A stretch of 64,000 bases of DNA from the NCBI RefSeq assembly GCF_963662735.1, contig NZ_OY759744.1:2584153-2648152 (forward strand), in the 5' to 3' direction. Numbering within the stretch: the stretch's first letter is position 1; each line of letters starts with the position of its first letter. Positions 26,912 through 36,615 of the stretch are shown here, in pieces. The position numbers and the translations under genes were made by a program. A model generated the notes under the pieces. It made no database searches and was not told the DNA's origin. It saw only the letters and a program-made list of their open reading frames with translations. This DNA comes from an uncultured Methanoregula sp. (GTDB lineage: Archaea; Halobacteriota; Methanomicrobia; Methanomicrobiales; Methanospirillaceae).

Positions 26912-27148
26912 TCAGATTACCGGTGCGATCGTGAGGATGTTGTTTCCCCGGATCACAACGGTACCGAGGCTCCTGCCCCGCTGGTTGTCGACAAACTCGG
27001 TTGTCTCTTCCATGTGAATATTGAGATATTCATCAACAGCGACAAGGCGCCCCTGCAGTTTCCGGCCTTCGTCTTTGATCTCGACGGATATTTTAGAATC
27101 CACAAGCGCAAACACTTTCTTTATTGGCAAAACAATTCCGTTAACCAT
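26912..27148 (-). CDS. LSm (Sm-like) RNA-binding protein
   Basis: A 78-residue archaeal Sm-like protein; such proteins form ring oligomers that bind U-rich RNA. Sm1 is visible as KISVEIKDEGRKLQGRLVAVDEYLN (in two parts: KISVEIKDEG, LQGRLVAVDEYLN) with HMEETTEF, and Sm2 as LGTVVIRGNNILTIAP. The internal ATG at 27148 was chosen because homology begins there (MVNGIVLP); the longer open frame upstream is fortuitous. It sits between FBP aldolase/phosphatase (115 bases upstream) and the Cys-rich HTH gene. Confidence 0.93.
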   Translation of the reverse strand: MVNGIVLPIKKVFALVDSKISVEIKDEGRKLQGRLVAVDEYLNIHMEETTEFVDNQRGRSLGTVVIRGNNILTIAPVI

Positions 27149-27263
27149 CTGCCCTAATTTGGGATGTAAGATAATTAAAGTTTGCTCATTACCCGCATCC
27201 GGAAGGGATTGGGGGGCCTGTCGGAATCGTCTTGGATTGCAAAAAATGAGGGGGAGAGCCGGG

Positions 27264-28361
27264 TTACTCCGGGATCTCTTCCCAGCGGCCGCGGAACTGT
27301 TTCTCGATACCGGGAAGGGTGGTATATTCCATCTCTTCCAGGGAGAGACGGTGAGGTTCGAAGGGGCCCTGGTCCCGGATAATATCGGCCAGCTCGTTGC
27401 ACCGTGCCCGTACCCGATCAAAGCCAACATCATCGAACATGTCGACCGGGCCGATCAGTTGCCCGTTGCTGACCTGGAACCCCATGCAGATGCACCGGGG
27501 CGGGCCGTCGAACCGGGTCATGTTGGCATCGCAGAGACCAACCGGCATGAACGGACCGTGATGGGATCCCCGCATCCAGCCGGCAACGATAACGGGAGTG
27601 CAGAACGGCTCGATCACTTCCCCGACCGACGGGAGACCGCTCTGGGCGCGCACGATCATGACCGGATCGTCTTTTCCCACGTACCGACCGGCAGTAAGGT
27701 TCAGTTTCTCCGTGCTCGTTGAGGCAGCGATCATCCCGTCCTTTCTCCAGACACGTTTGACCACATACCGGGAACAGGCACCGATGTAGGAGAGGAGGGT
27801 GTAGGTCTCTTCCGGGGTCTTAAACTGGATCCGCCGCTTCTTCATCACATCATGGACTTCAAAAATGAAACCCTCGTGCATGCTGGGATCGATGACAAGA
27901 CCTGAGGTGTTGAAGGGATCGGCGAAGATCTTGTACAGGAAAAAGTTCCAGGCGCCGGGTTCGGTCTTGTCGGCCATGAAGACAAGGACCGGGTCGGATC
28001 CCCGCTCCTCGAACTCCATCTCGGCAACACCGGGGCCAAGGCCCCGGACATTGCCGGAAAACGCATCGGAGAGCATGTCCTGTCCCGCCCCGTACAGCTT
28101 CATGCTCTTTGCAATCTTCGTGCATTCCATGAAGACATCCCAGGCAAGCCGGTGCACTTTTTCATTATCAGTGCCATGGGTATGCGTCATGATCAGCTCA
28201 AGGTCGTCGCCGCAGTGCGTGACAAATGCATCGATGAGAAGTTTGCCCTTCTCGTCCTTGAGCATCTTTGCTGCCTTTTCGAGCAACTTCGGGTGAATGC
28301 GGGAGTGCCCGGGAAAACTGCCCACATCCGCTTTTATCACAGAGATGGTTGTCTTTGGCAT
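27264..28361 (-). CDS. fbp: Fructose 1,6-bisphosphate aldolase/phosphatase (bifunctional)
   Basis: A 365-residue type V enzyme that condenses triose phosphates and dephosphorylates FBP to fructose 6-phosphate, the unidirectional gluconeogenic enzyme of archaea. Signature stretches: ISVIKADVGSFPGHSR at the N-terminus, THCGDDLELIMTHTHG, YGAGQDMLSDAFSGNVRG, ADKTEPGAWN and GPPRCICMGFQV. It is the last of three FBP-related genes on this strand: class I FBPase, class II aldolase, then this gene, with gaps of about 22 and 43 bases, so probably one operon. Confidence 0.95.
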   Translation of the reverse strand: MPKTTISVIKADVGSFPGHSRIHPKLLEKAAKMLKDEKGKLLIDAFVTHCGDDLELIMTHTHGTDNEKVHRLAWDVFMECTKIAKSMKLYGAGQDMLSDAFSGNVRGLGPGVAEMEFEERGSDPVLVFMADKTEPGAWNFFLYKIFADPFNTSGLVIDPSMHEGFIFEVHDVMKKRRIQFKTPEETYTLLSYIGACSRYVVKRVWRKDGMIAASTSTEKLNLTAGRYVGKDDPVMIVRAQSGLPSVGEVIEPFCTPVIVAGWMRGSHHGPFMPVGLCDANMTRFDGPPRCICMGFQVSNGQLIGPVDMFDDVGFDRVRARCNELADIIRDQGPFEPHRLSLEEMEYTTLPGIEKQFRGRWEEIPE

Positions 28362-28404
28362 GCTAGAACATCACCCCGTTCAGGCAAAAATATATGGTTT
28401 GGTG

Positions 28405-29544
28405 TTAATGAAGGGACTTTCGTACAAGCGCAGCAGACCCGTACGAGCCAAACGCCCGGAAAAAGAGGAGGCTTTCTGCATATGCCATGGCAACCATGGC
28501 CTGCTCGGTGGCTTCTTCCACGGAATAGATCTGCTTGTAGAATTCCTTTATGGCCATCTTGCAGTTCCCGTCAAAGATCTGGCGGTCTTTCTTGCCGGGG
28601 TTCAGGGGCCGGTATTTTTCCAGGGTCCAGTCCTGGATCTCCTTGTATAATGCCGGTTCATAGATCTTGAACGTATTGAATACCACGTCCTGCCAGAACG
28701 TTCCGACATTGCCTTTGATGATATCGCCCTTGGGGAAATGGAGGTTGATCAGGTCGCGGGGAGTGCCAGTGATCCCGTGCTGGGCAATACCCACGTGCAG
28801 GTTGTTTTTCCGGAGGGCCTCGGCAATCGCTTTTGTCTGGGGGATATCGATGGAGAGCTGTTCCACCACGTTGCCATTCGCATCATACGTGTGACCATGG
28901 GAACTGCCGTTTGCAATGGCCAGCGCATGGGGAAAAACCCCGTTATCGTTGAGCGCCCGGATATACTCCACGGCTTCTTCAGGTTTTGTCAGGATGAGAC
29001 CCCCGGTGTCTTTTCTCCCGATCTCTCCTACCTCCACTTCGAGACCGAACCCGCGGTTGTTCATCCGGCCCTTGATGTAGTGTGCGAGATCGGTTGTCAC
29101 CCGGATATTCTCCTCGAGTTCTTCCCGGAGGCTCTTTCCCTCGAAATTGAAGAGGTGCGATGCATCGATGGCAAACGAAGTATAGCCGGCCGCGATCTGT
29201 GCATCGATCAGCTCCTTGGTCTGGCTTACTTCGGCAGCATCGCCTTTCTTGATCGAGATATGATCGGCGTGAAGGGCCCAGGTATCAAACTGCACGGCCT
29301 TTGCGGCAGCACTCATCTTCTCCGAAAAGTCGCGGGGCGTCATGCCCGTGTACCCACCCTTGAGATCGCATTCCGACCGGGCAAGTTCCATGAACACGGC
29401 CGAATCGGTATCTTTTGCAGCCTGGAAAATTCCCCGGGCAACGGTTGCAATGCGGACATTTGCAGCCATCACGATGGCTTTTTTCCCGGAGACGCCCCCG
29501 AAGATTGCTGATCCGGGGATGGGACCAAATGCATTCTGTTTCAT
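28405..29544 (-). CDS. Class II fructose-bisphosphate aldolase-like protein
   Basis: A 379-residue metal-dependent aldolase family member. Putative metal and substrate residues are in ALHADHISIK, IDASHLFNFEG, EVEVGEIGRKDTGG, ANGSSHGHTYD and GIAQHGITGTP. The ATG at 29544 was chosen because GAGGAG lies 11 bases upstream; the frame can extend to a TTG at 29574. It starts about 22 bases after the class I FBPase and ends 43 bases before the bifunctional aldolase/phosphatase. Most archaea lack class II aldolase, so this extra copy is notable. It could act on another ketose bisphosphate. Confidence 0.82.
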   Translation of the reverse strand: MKQNAFGPIPGSAIFGGVSGKKAIVMAANVRIATVARGIFQAAKDTDSAVFMELARSECDLKGGYTGMTPRDFSEKMSAAAKAVQFDTWALHADHISIKKGDAAEVSQTKELIDAQIAAGYTSFAIDASHLFNFEGKSLREELEENIRVTTDLAHYIKGRMNNRGFGLEVEVGEIGRKDTGGLILTKPEEAVEYIRALNDNGVFPHALAIANGSSHGHTYDANGNVVEQLSIDIPQTKAIAEALRKNNLHVGIAQHGITGTPRDLINLHFPKGDIIKGNVGTFWQDVVFNTFKIYEPALYKEIQDWTLEKYRPLNPGKKDRQIFDGNCKMAIKEFYKQIYSVEEATEQAMVAMAYAESLLFFRAFGSYGSAALVRKSLH

Positions 29545-29566
29545 AAGACTGATCACTCCTCTTTGC

Positions 29567-30472
29567 TCACCCAACGTTCATTAAGGTTTCAATGAGCGCG
29601 ATCTCTCGCCTGCCACCAACATAAACCGGGGTAATCTGGCCAATCTCCACCGGCTTGATGGTAAGAATATCGTTCTTCCCGTTGCTGACTGCCCCTCCCG
29701 CCTGGTAGATGATCATGCCCATCGGGTTTGCTTCGTACAGGAGGCGCAGTTTCCCGTTCTCCTTCCCGTTAAAGCCCGGGTACGAGAAAACTCCCCCCTT
29801 GTGGAGGATCTGGTGCACGTCGCCAACAAAACTGCCGCTGAACCGGAGCTTGTATCCCGCGTCCTCGAGGGAGTGGATCCAGTTGGCGTGAGCGGGAAGG
29901 TAGTCTTTCCTGAGCGCACCGGGGGCGTAGATCTTCCCCTCCGGAATCCGGAGGTCCTTGTGCCGAAGCACGAACTCTCCGGCATCGTTCATGACAAACT
30001 CGTGCACGCCTTTTCCGGTGGTGAAGGTCAGGGTAGTGAGCGGGCCGTAGAGGATATAGAGGGCCGCAACCATGCTCATTCCTTTTTCAAGGATATGACC
30101 GGGATAGATTCCTATGATGGAGCCAACGCAGAGGTTCACATCAATGAGGGATGAGCCGTCCAGGGGATCGATGACTACCCCGAACTCGTTCTTCGGGTTC
30201 CCGACCTCGATGATATGGTCCTGCTCCTCGGTGGCGATATAGTGTACGAGGCGGGATTTTTTGAGGCCGGAGATAAAGACTTCGTCGGCATATTTGTCAA
30301 GAGCCATCTGTTCTTCGCCGAACTGGTTACGGGTGATCTCTTCAGACGGCGTCCGGGGAATGGTACTGAAAAACCCGCGCTTGACGTGCCGGGCCTGTTC
30401 GCTGAAAAAGACAATGAGTTCAGTTAAGTTTTTTTCCGTTCCCGAGTCGACAAGGAATTCTTTGAGTAACAT
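29567..30472 (-). CDS. Class I fructose-1,6-bisphosphatase
   Basis: A 301-residue FBPase of the class found in bacteria and eukaryotes. It shows the metal site [19 protein letters not shown], the upstream [32 protein letters not shown] and [15 protein letters not shown]. The ATG at 30472 was chosen; the open frame runs 91 codons further without homology. It heads the gluconeogenic trio. Its coexistence with the bifunctional FBP aldolase/phosphatase means two phosphatase routes to fructose 6-phosphate. Sedoheptulose bisphosphatase activity is an alternative. Confidence 0.92.
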   Translation of the reverse strand: MLLKEFLVDSGTEKNLTELIVFFSEQARHVKRGFFSTIPRTPSEEITRNQFGEEQMALDKYADEVFISGLKKSRLVHYIATEEQDHIIEVGNPKNEFGVVIDPLDGSSLIDVNLCVGSIIGIYPGHILEKGMSMVAALYILYGPLTTLTFTTGKGVHEFVMNDAGEFVLRHKDLRIPEGKIYAPGALRKDYLPAHANWIHSLEDAGYKLRFSGSFVGDVHQILHKGGVFSYPGFNGKENGKLRLLYEANPMGMIIYQAGGAVSNGKNDILTIKPVEIGQITPVYVGGRREIALIETLMNVG

Positions 30473-30686
30473 GTTTTCCGCCTTCCGCCTCAATAACAGG
30501 CAGCGATCCCGGATTATCCAGTACGCATGCCCGGAGTTTCTGTGTAGTCTTTGGATGCAGAGACATATCAGGATTATTATCCTGACGGGGATGGCAGGAT
30601 ATCCCCGGCCGGAACGAGCGGGTGTACTGCCATGAGGGGATCGGGATGGGACGGGATCCGGTTTTTGCTTGCGCAGCCGGATTGAG

Positions 30687-31445
30687 TTAAGGGTACAGAT
30701 CCCGGAAGAGCGTTTCGTACTTTTCAGGATAGTTGAGGAATTCAAGGATCGGGGCCCGGTTCAGGATGAGATCATACAGCGGGTCGCTGATGGTATCAGC
30801 AAGATCGACGAGGCGCCTGGCTTTGACAAGCCTCATCGGGGCTGCCTTCGGGTACGCGGGATTTTTCAAAAATGTCCCGTTGCTGAGCTCATAGTAAGCA
30901 GCGCCATGCCGTTCTTCATATCCCAGGTAGTTGCTGGAAAACCGGGAGGACACGATATTTGCCATCTCAAGAACGGTCTTTTTTGAAGGATTGATCGTTA
31001 CATGCCCGTACCCGGATGGCACGACAACGACATCGCCGGCCCGGGCAGATATCAGGACAACATCGGAACAGTCCCGGGTCTGGATCAGGTAATGTGCTTC
31101 CCCGCTCAGCACCTCATAGATCTCCGGGTAACCGGTCCCCGATGGATCATCAGGGTGGTAATGCCCTTTTGTCTTGATATATTCCCCGCAGATCTCGCGT
31201 GGCGGAATTACCGTGATATCGAACCGGAGCTGCCGGGATTCAAGCCAGCTGCGGTCTTCGGCGGACTGCGCAACATTGCGGTACATGAAATAGACCGGAC
31301 CGGCAATGGTGCAGTCCGGGCGGGCAAGCACATCCCTGAGATCCTCCGCGGTCCGGACCGAAGGTTCCGGGAGAGGGCCACCCCAGCAGGCCGGACGTAT
31401 CTGCCGGTCACGGGCATTTTCATGAGCGGGGTTCGTTTTGGTCAT
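30687..31445 (-). CDS. pgiA: Glucose-6-phosphate isomerase, cupin type
   Basis: Interconverts glucose 6-phosphate and fructose 6-phosphate. The 252-residue archaeal cupin enzyme has the metal site TKGHYHPDD, followed by [17 protein letters not shown] and the second cupin motif [12 protein letters not shown]. It differs from the bacterial PGI fold. Its ATG at 31445 overlaps the stop of the phosphofructokinase gene as ATGA, so the two are coupled. It has a longer C-terminus (residues about 190-252) than the minimal archaeal PGI. Confidence 0.92.
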   Translation of the reverse strand: MTKTNPAHENARDRQIRPACWGGPLPEPSVRTAEDLRDVLARPDCTIAGPVYFMYRNVAQSAEDRSWLESRQLRFDITVIPPREICGEYIKTKGHYHPDDPSGTGYPEIYEVLSGEAHYLIQTRDCSDVVLISARAGDVVVVPSGYGHVTINPSKKTVLEMANIVSSRFSSNYLGYEERHGAAYYELSNGTFLKNPAYPKAAPMRLVKARRLVDLADTISDPLYDLILNRAPILEFLNYPEKYETLFRDLYP

Positions 31446-32482
31446 CTTCTTCCGCCAATCACCGTCATTGCCAGCTCGTAAAAGTCCGGATCAACGGTTT
31501 TGAGCTGGCTGACCGCTGACTCGATCGGGATGGGGACGATGCGGTTGGATTGCAGGGCAACCATCTTCCCGAAATCCCCGGCATGTACCAGCTGTACCGC
31601 AGCAACACCGAAGCGGGTGGCAAGGACGCGGTCATGAGCGGTCGGCGAACCCCCGCGCTGGACATGCCCGAGGATGGTGACCCGGGTTTCAACACCAAGA
31701 CACCGTTCCAGTTCTTTTCCCAGCATGTTTCCCACGCCAACGAACTTTTCATGACCGCATTCGTTCTGCTCATGCTCCGGCACCGGGGGCACGCCTATGT
31801 CCTCCCGGTGCACCCCTTCGGCAATGACCACAATGGAGAATTTTTTCCCGGCCTCGTGGCGGGCCCGGAGATTCCGGCAGACCTCCTCCAGGGAGAAGTG
31901 AACCTCGGGAATGAGAATGGCATCGGCACCTCCTGCGATACCCGCGGTCAGCGCGATCCAGCCTACATTGCGTCCCATGACTTCCACGACAATGATCCGG
32001 TGATGGGATTCTGCCGTGGTGTGCAGCCGGTCGATAGCTTCGGTAACGGTTGCAACGGCAGTATCAAATCCGAAGGAAAAATCGGTTCCACCGATATCAT
32101 TATCAATGGTCTTGGGGATACCCACGAGAGAAATTCCCTGCGCCGCAACATCCCGGGCTGCGGAAAGAGTGCCGTCTCCCCCTATGACCACGAGTGCATG
32201 GATCCCGTACTTCTTTATGTTCTCCCGGATTTTCTGGAAATCCGAGGTTTTTGCAAGAGGGTTCGTCCGGGAAGTGCCCAGGATCGTTCCTCCTTTCGGG
32301 AGAATGCCGGATACGGAGAAATCGGTGAGCGGCTCCACGTCGCCATCAATGAGTCCCTGCCACCCGTTCCGTATCCCGAGCGTTTCGAAATCATACTTAA
32401 ATCCCGATCGGACAACCGCACGGATCACCGCGTTGAGTCCCGGGCAATCGCCCCCCCCGGTCAGCACACCAATGGTTTTCAA
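31442..32482 (-). CDS. pfkA: 6-phosphofructokinase, PfkA family
   Basis: A 346-residue PfkA-family enzyme phosphorylating fructose 6-phosphate. It starts GVLTGGGDCPGLNAVIR and has IGGDGTLSAARD (Gly104), IPKTIDNDI (Lys124), the catalytic Asp127 and VTILGHVQRGGSP. Family rule: Gly104/Gly124 indicates ATP use and Asp104/Lys124 indicates pyrophosphate. The mixed Gly104/Lys124 seen here occurs in some ATP enzymes, so the donor is uncertain. This is unusual in methanogens, which normally use the ADP-dependent kinase also present at 36.6 kb. It is coupled to pgiA. Confidence 0.92.
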   Translation of the reverse strand: MKTIGVLTGGGDCPGLNAVIRAVVRSGFKYDFETLGIRNGWQGLIDGDVEPLTDFSVSGILPKGGTILGTSRTNPLAKTSDFQKIRENIKKYGIHALVVIGGDGTLSAARDVAAQGISLVGIPKTIDNDIGGTDFSFGFDTAVATVTEAIDRLHTTAESHHRIIVVEVMGRNVGWIALTAGIAGGADAILIPEVHFSLEEVCRNLRARHEAGKKFSIVVIAEGVHREDIGVPPVPEHEQNECGHEKFVGVGNMLGKELERCLGVETRVTILGHVQRGGSPTAHDRVLATRFGVAAVQLVHAGDFGKMVALQSNRIVPIPIESAVSQLKTVDPDFYELAMTVIGGRR

Positions 32483-32638
32483 GAAAGGTCAGCTCCTGAG
32501 TTCATGATATCCCGCCAAGGTATATGTTCATTCCCGTGCCCGGGCGGTTCCTGCCACGGCTGGTCCTTCCTGCAAATCCCGCTCATAAAAGACATTCCTT
32601 AAAACCCCCGTCGGGCCCTGTTTTTCCCGGTTGCATAA

Positions 32639-33601
32639 TCACCGGCTCTCCTCCATGAAGATCCGGCGATGGATGATCCGCCAGCAGAGAATCAGCTGGG
32701 CAAGATCCCCGGCAGTAACATAGTGCCGGCTTTTAAAAAGGGAGATCGGGCGGAGCCGGGTCTGTTGTTCGATGCTGTGCTCCAGTTTTTTCACCACGTG
32801 CTCGCTGAGCTCCCCGTCAATGATCAGATGTCCCATCCGTTCTCCATCGTGAACGCTCGTCTCGAACATAAGACTGAAATTCCGCTCGGAAAGCGAGAGG
32901 ATGGAATACAGGTCAAGGGAGAGATCGATATTTTCTATCGTGTGTTTCATCCGGTTCTGCACAAGCGTTATCCTGTACACATTGCGCTTTTCGCCAAGAT
33001 CCACACCGTACCTTGAATAATCAATACTGATTACCGCATCTGCGAATTCTTTCTGCGGGTCGATATACTTCCGGTAATCGGGTTCGCGCAGGCTGATTTC
33101 CTGCACTACCTCATCTCTCGAATATCCCCGTTTTTTCATGTCCCGGCGGATCTTCCAGTCATATTTTATCTCTTTGGCCGGATCCACGAACAGGGTGAAG
33201 TCCAGGTACTTGCGGAGATTCGGGGTAAAGAGCGTGTGAAGTCCTTCCAGGATGAGGATCTTGCCGGGCCTGAAGATCACGGGCGGGTCAAACATACCGG
33301 TCGCATGGTTGTACACGGGTTTTTCCACCGGGACACCGCGTTTGAGCAGGACCAGATCTTTTTCCAGCTGGTCGATACGGTTTGCCCGGGGGTCGAGGGC
33401 GGTCAGGCCCTCTCGAATGCGTTCTTCCCGGTCGAGACGGTGATAGTCATCAAGGGTTATGGTGGATACAAGGTCACTGCCAAAAATACTCCGGATTCCC
33501 CGGGTAAATGAGGTTTTTCCCGATCCGCTGTCACCGGCAACGCCGATGGTAAAGATATAGGGGGATGCAGCAATCGTATCCTTAAAATTTATCGTGTGCA
33601 T
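32639..33601 (-). CDS. prk: Phosphoribulokinase, archaeal type
   Basis: A 320-residue kinase that phosphorylates ribulose 5-phosphate to ribulose 1,5-bisphosphate, the RuBisCO substrate, in the reductive hexulose-phosphate pathway described in Methanospirillum. Features: P-loop GVAGDSGSGKT (residues 20-30), TLDDYHRLDR (Asp51/Asp52), DPRANRIDQ, KPVYNHATG and Walker B ILILEGLH. The ATG at 33601 was chosen; another four codons upstream (33613) is possible. It lies between pfkA and the glycogen genes, transcribed in the same direction. RuBisCO and the hexulose-phosphate enzymes are not in this window. Uridine kinase is the related alternative but fits less well. Confidence 0.92.
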   Translation of the reverse strand: MHTINFKDTIAASPYIFTIGVAGDSGSGKTSFTRGIRSIFGSDLVSTITLDDYHRLDREERIREGLTALDPRANRIDQLEKDLVLLKRGVPVEKPVYNHATGMFDPPVIFRPGKILILEGLHTLFTPNLRKYLDFTLFVDPAKEIKYDWKIRRDMKKRGYSRDEVVQEISLREPDYRKYIDPQKEFADAVISIDYSRYGVDLGEKRNVYRITLVQNRMKHTIENIDLSLDLYSILSLSERNFSLMFETSVHDGERMGHLIIDGELSEHVVKKLEHSIEQQTRLRPISLFKSRHYVTAGDLAQLILCWRIIHRRIFMEESR

Positions 33602-33790
33602 TCCTGATCCCATGGAGTCATCTGCCGGTCATGACTGGCAAGCAGGCCCTGGCCGGGTCCGGAGGTTTGAGACGATGCAATGCTCCTCGGCAGGGGAAAT
33701 TGGAATATGGAATGGACCGCATTCAGAGTGTATACCGGACCTCATTCCCAACCGGTAATTATCGCCGATGCATAACAGCCGGAGATACAT

Positions 33791-34930
33791 CTATGCCAGA
33801 ACCCGGGTGTAGGTGTCGGTCAGTCTCTGGACAATTGGTCCCCACAGGAACATCCGGTCCACTTTTTTCCTCCCCCGCATTCCCTGGGCTCCTGCATTCC
33901 AGGGCTCATTGATCATGGTGCTGATCCCCCATGCAAGTGATTCGGGTGTTGGCTCCGTCTTTATCCCGTTCACGAATGAATCAATGTTTTCTGACAGGCC
34001 GCCAACATCCGATGCCACTACCCCTTTCTCCGCACTCCAGGCTTCCAGCAGGACAAGGCCAAACGGTTCATTCCGGCTGGGAATCACAACTACGTCGGCA
34101 GCATTCAGCAACCGGATATATTCCGAGTCCGGGATATACCCGACAAAATTGACCGGAAGGTCATGAGCCCGTTCACGGAGATACTGCATCATTCCCCCGT
34201 CGCCTGCCACGATAACTTTCGCATCCCAGCGGTACTGGCAGACCTGACGGATCGCTTCAATAAAGAGGTCGGGCCCCTTCTGGTACACCAGCCTGCCAAT
34301 GAAAAGTACGAGTGGAGCATAGGGATGGATGCCGTAGGTTTTCTTGACCTCCCCCGGATCGATCTCTGTCCGGTATTGCCGGGGCACCACGCCATTGGGT
34401 ATTACATCGCACTTATCCTCGGGCACATTATACAGCTGCATCACTTCCCGCCGGAGGGTTGATGAGACCGCAGCCACCCGTTTTGCAATCAGGCCGCCAT
34501 ACCATTCCTTGCCGGAAATTTCCTTGAATTCCCACCAGTCCCCGAACTGGTTCCCGTTCCTCCCGTATTCCGTTGAATGGTATGTCAGGATCGTGTTCCG
34601 GTCCCGGAGGTAATGGAGCGCCTGGATCGGATGCCAGTCGTGGAAGTGGAGAAAATCAAATTTCTGCTTGTCGAACAATGCGAACTGGTCCACCATCAGC
34701 CGGCTCATGGAATCACAATACTCAACAATGTTTTTCCCGGCAGGCTGGCAGTAGTGATACTCCACCCCGTTTACATCCTGATCGGGAATACTTCCCCGGG
34801 TGAAGAAATGCACCTCGTGGTTCTGTTTTACCAGCGTTTCTGCAAGATTTGTCGCCGCATTGGCAAGTCCGCCTACCCGCTCGGCATACATCGATTCCCA
34901 GCAGAAGAAGGCTATTTTAAATGACTCCAT
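33791..34930 (-). CDS. Glycosyltransferase family 4, glycogen-synthase-like
   Basis: A 379-residue GT-B enzyme. N-terminal part: FCWESMYAERVGGLANAATNLAE, the acceptor-side glycine turn (cited in short: ERVGGLANAA). C-terminal part: LFIGRLVYQKGPDLF, VAGDGG and the E-x7-E pair in NEPFGLVLLEAW. Such proteins next to GH57 amylases in archaea are taken as glycogen synthases using UDP- or ADP-glucose. The start overlaps the 3' end of the GH57 gene by 19 bases, so both act together in alpha-glucan metabolism. The exact donor cannot be read. Confidence 0.85.
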   Translation of the reverse strand: MESFKIAFFCWESMYAERVGGLANAATNLAETLVKQNHEVHFFTRGSIPDQDVNGVEYHYCQPAGKNIVEYCDSMSRLMVDQFALFDKQKFDFLHFHDWHPIQALHYLRDRNTILTYHSTEYGRNGNQFGDWWEFKEISGKEWYGGLIAKRVAAVSSTLRREVMQLYNVPEDKCDVIPNGVVPRQYRTEIDPGEVKKTYGIHPYAPLVLFIGRLVYQKGPDLFIEAIRQVCQYRWDAKVIVAGDGGMMQYLRERAHDLPVNFVGYIPDSEYIRLLNAADVVVIPSRNEPFGLVLLEAWSAEKGVVASDVGGLSENIDSFVNGIKTEPTPESLAWGISTMINEPWNAGAQGMRGRKKVDRMFLWGPIVQRLTDTYTRVLA

Positions 34931-36366
34931 AACAGTTCCCTCCGTTCTTTGACGGCCGTTGTCAGTTCATGGCGTTCCCTGAGGCACCCGATATTCTCAG
35001 CCAGCGTCGGATCGTCAAGTACATCGATGATCCAGTTTCTGAAATCGCCCCGTTCGACATGGTACTGGATCGAATCATTCGGCACAACATAGAGCAGCTC
35101 TTCAAACTGGTCCAAGCTGTAGGCAGTATGACCGATGAAACCGGTCGGACCTGCAAAATGGAATGCCTGTGCGGGGGAGAGAGTCCGGAGCGTCTTGGCA
35201 GACCGCCGGTTCTTCATCACCCGTACATTGCGGGATTCATAATCAGAGAGGACCTCCATATAGGTCTTGAATGCATCCTCGGCCTCGTGGTGGCTGAAAT
35301 ACGTATGTACCTCGCCACACGTGCCGTATTTTGAGGCCATGTAGTAGAAATGATCGCTTGTCTGGAGATATCGCCAGATCTTTTTGTCGACCGCATACGG
35401 CCGGGCGGACTGGACTGCATGGAAGGCTGTTTTCTGCCGGTCGTTCCCCATCCATGCCGAGGTATCTTTTTCGAGATCCGCCCAGGATATGGTTTCCTGG
35501 ACATCGATGTCATCCACCGGCGGATAACAGGAAATTGCATTTGAAGGCAATATTGTTTCAACATTGCGCCGCTGTAACTCGTCCGGCAGTGCCCGCAGGA
35601 AATCGAATATGCCGGTCTCCTGCCAGAAATGCTCGCCAAAGGTCTCGTAATCGAGGAATACGGTGATAATGTCTCCCGAAGACGACGCTATCCATTGCGC
35701 ATAGGTATCGGCAGTAAGGGGGTACATGTCCCATGAGCGGTTGGCAAACCGGAAGGCGATATCATCGGATAACTTGGTATTCCGGAGGAGAACGGGAAGC
35801 TCCTGGCAGCGGTAAACATAATCCGGGCTGCGCCATCCAAGTACCCGATCCACTCCTTCCGTAAAAATACCGGCAAAATCCATGTCACGGATCGTGGCTG
35901 CAACATCGTTATTGAACGTAAATTCGGTATTCTCGAACATGACGGGACGGACCCTGAAGCGGTCATACATCAGGTCAGAGTGCATCTTCACCTGTTCCTG
36001 GAATTCCGATTTATCCAGAAAACAACTGGCAATGCTGTGGTAATAGGTCTGCCCGATAAGCTCGGTATTTTTATGCCGGGCAAGCTCCTCAAACAGCTGA
36101 AATGTCCCGGGACTCCATTTCTCGAGCTGTTCGACGATAATACCGGACAAGGAGAATGCACAGGAAAAACCGTCGTCAAGTTTTTCGAGGATTATCCGGG
36201 TTGCAGGTTCATAGCACTTTTCAGCAACCCTCAAGAGAATTTCCTTATTCAAATGGTCAAAATAGTGGTCGAACAGGTCCTTTTTCTTCATTTTCGGCGA
36301 TGGCGAGAACACCCTGTTCAACCGGTAGGGCTGATGTACCTCGAATCCGAAACACACTTGCGGCAT
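34912..36366 (-). CDS. GH57 alpha-amylase / glucanotransferase
   Basis: A 484-residue glycoside hydrolase family 57 enzyme without signal peptide, so it acts on cytosolic glycogen. Motifs in order: FGFEVHQPYRL, GQTYYHSI, FENTEFTFN (nucleophile Glu near 148) and TVFLDYETFGEHFW (acid/base Asp near 239). A GAGAG-type ribosome site AAGGAGAG lies 8 bases before the ATG at 36366. It is followed by the overlapping GT4 gene. A TATA-like TTTATATCG on this strand at about 36543-36551 may be its promoter, leaving a long leader. Confidence 0.93.
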   Translation of the reverse strand: MPQVCFGFEVHQPYRLNRVFSPSPKMKKKDLFDHYFDHLNKEILLRVAEKCYEPATRIILEKLDDGFSCAFSLSGIIVEQLEKWSPGTFQLFEELARHKNTELIGQTYYHSIASCFLDKSEFQEQVKMHSDLMYDRFRVRPVMFENTEFTFNNDVAATIRDMDFAGIFTEGVDRVLGWRSPDYVYRCQELPVLLRNTKLSDDIAFRFANRSWDMYPLTADTYAQWIASSSGDIITVFLDYETFGEHFWQETGIFDFLRALPDELQRRNVETILPSNAISCYPPVDDIDVQETISWADLEKDTSAWMGNDRQKTAFHAVQSARPYAVDKKIWRYLQTSDHFYYMASKYGTCGEVHTYFSHHEAEDAFKTYMEVLSDYESRNVRVMKNRRSAKTLRTLSPAQAFHFAGPTGFIGHTAYSLDQFEELLYVVPNDSIQYHVERGDFRNWIIDVLDDPTLAENIGCLRERHELTTAVKERRELLWSHLK

Positions 36367-36615
36367 AGTAAGCTCTCCTTAAAAGGCAATGGGGCAGACC
36401 ACCGGTGCCGGCCTCACCGGAATGCAGTAATCATGGACCTTATGATATTATTCTGATTCAGAGCAATCCGGTAAGCCGTGGCGCAATGTTTCCGGGAGTA
36501 AAATGTCCCTGTGCCCAGCACTTTACATAACATAATAATTGCGATATAAATGTATCTTCAAATTACAGAATATGATATAAATTATGAAAACAGGCGGGTA
36601 TTCCAAGACGGGGGA

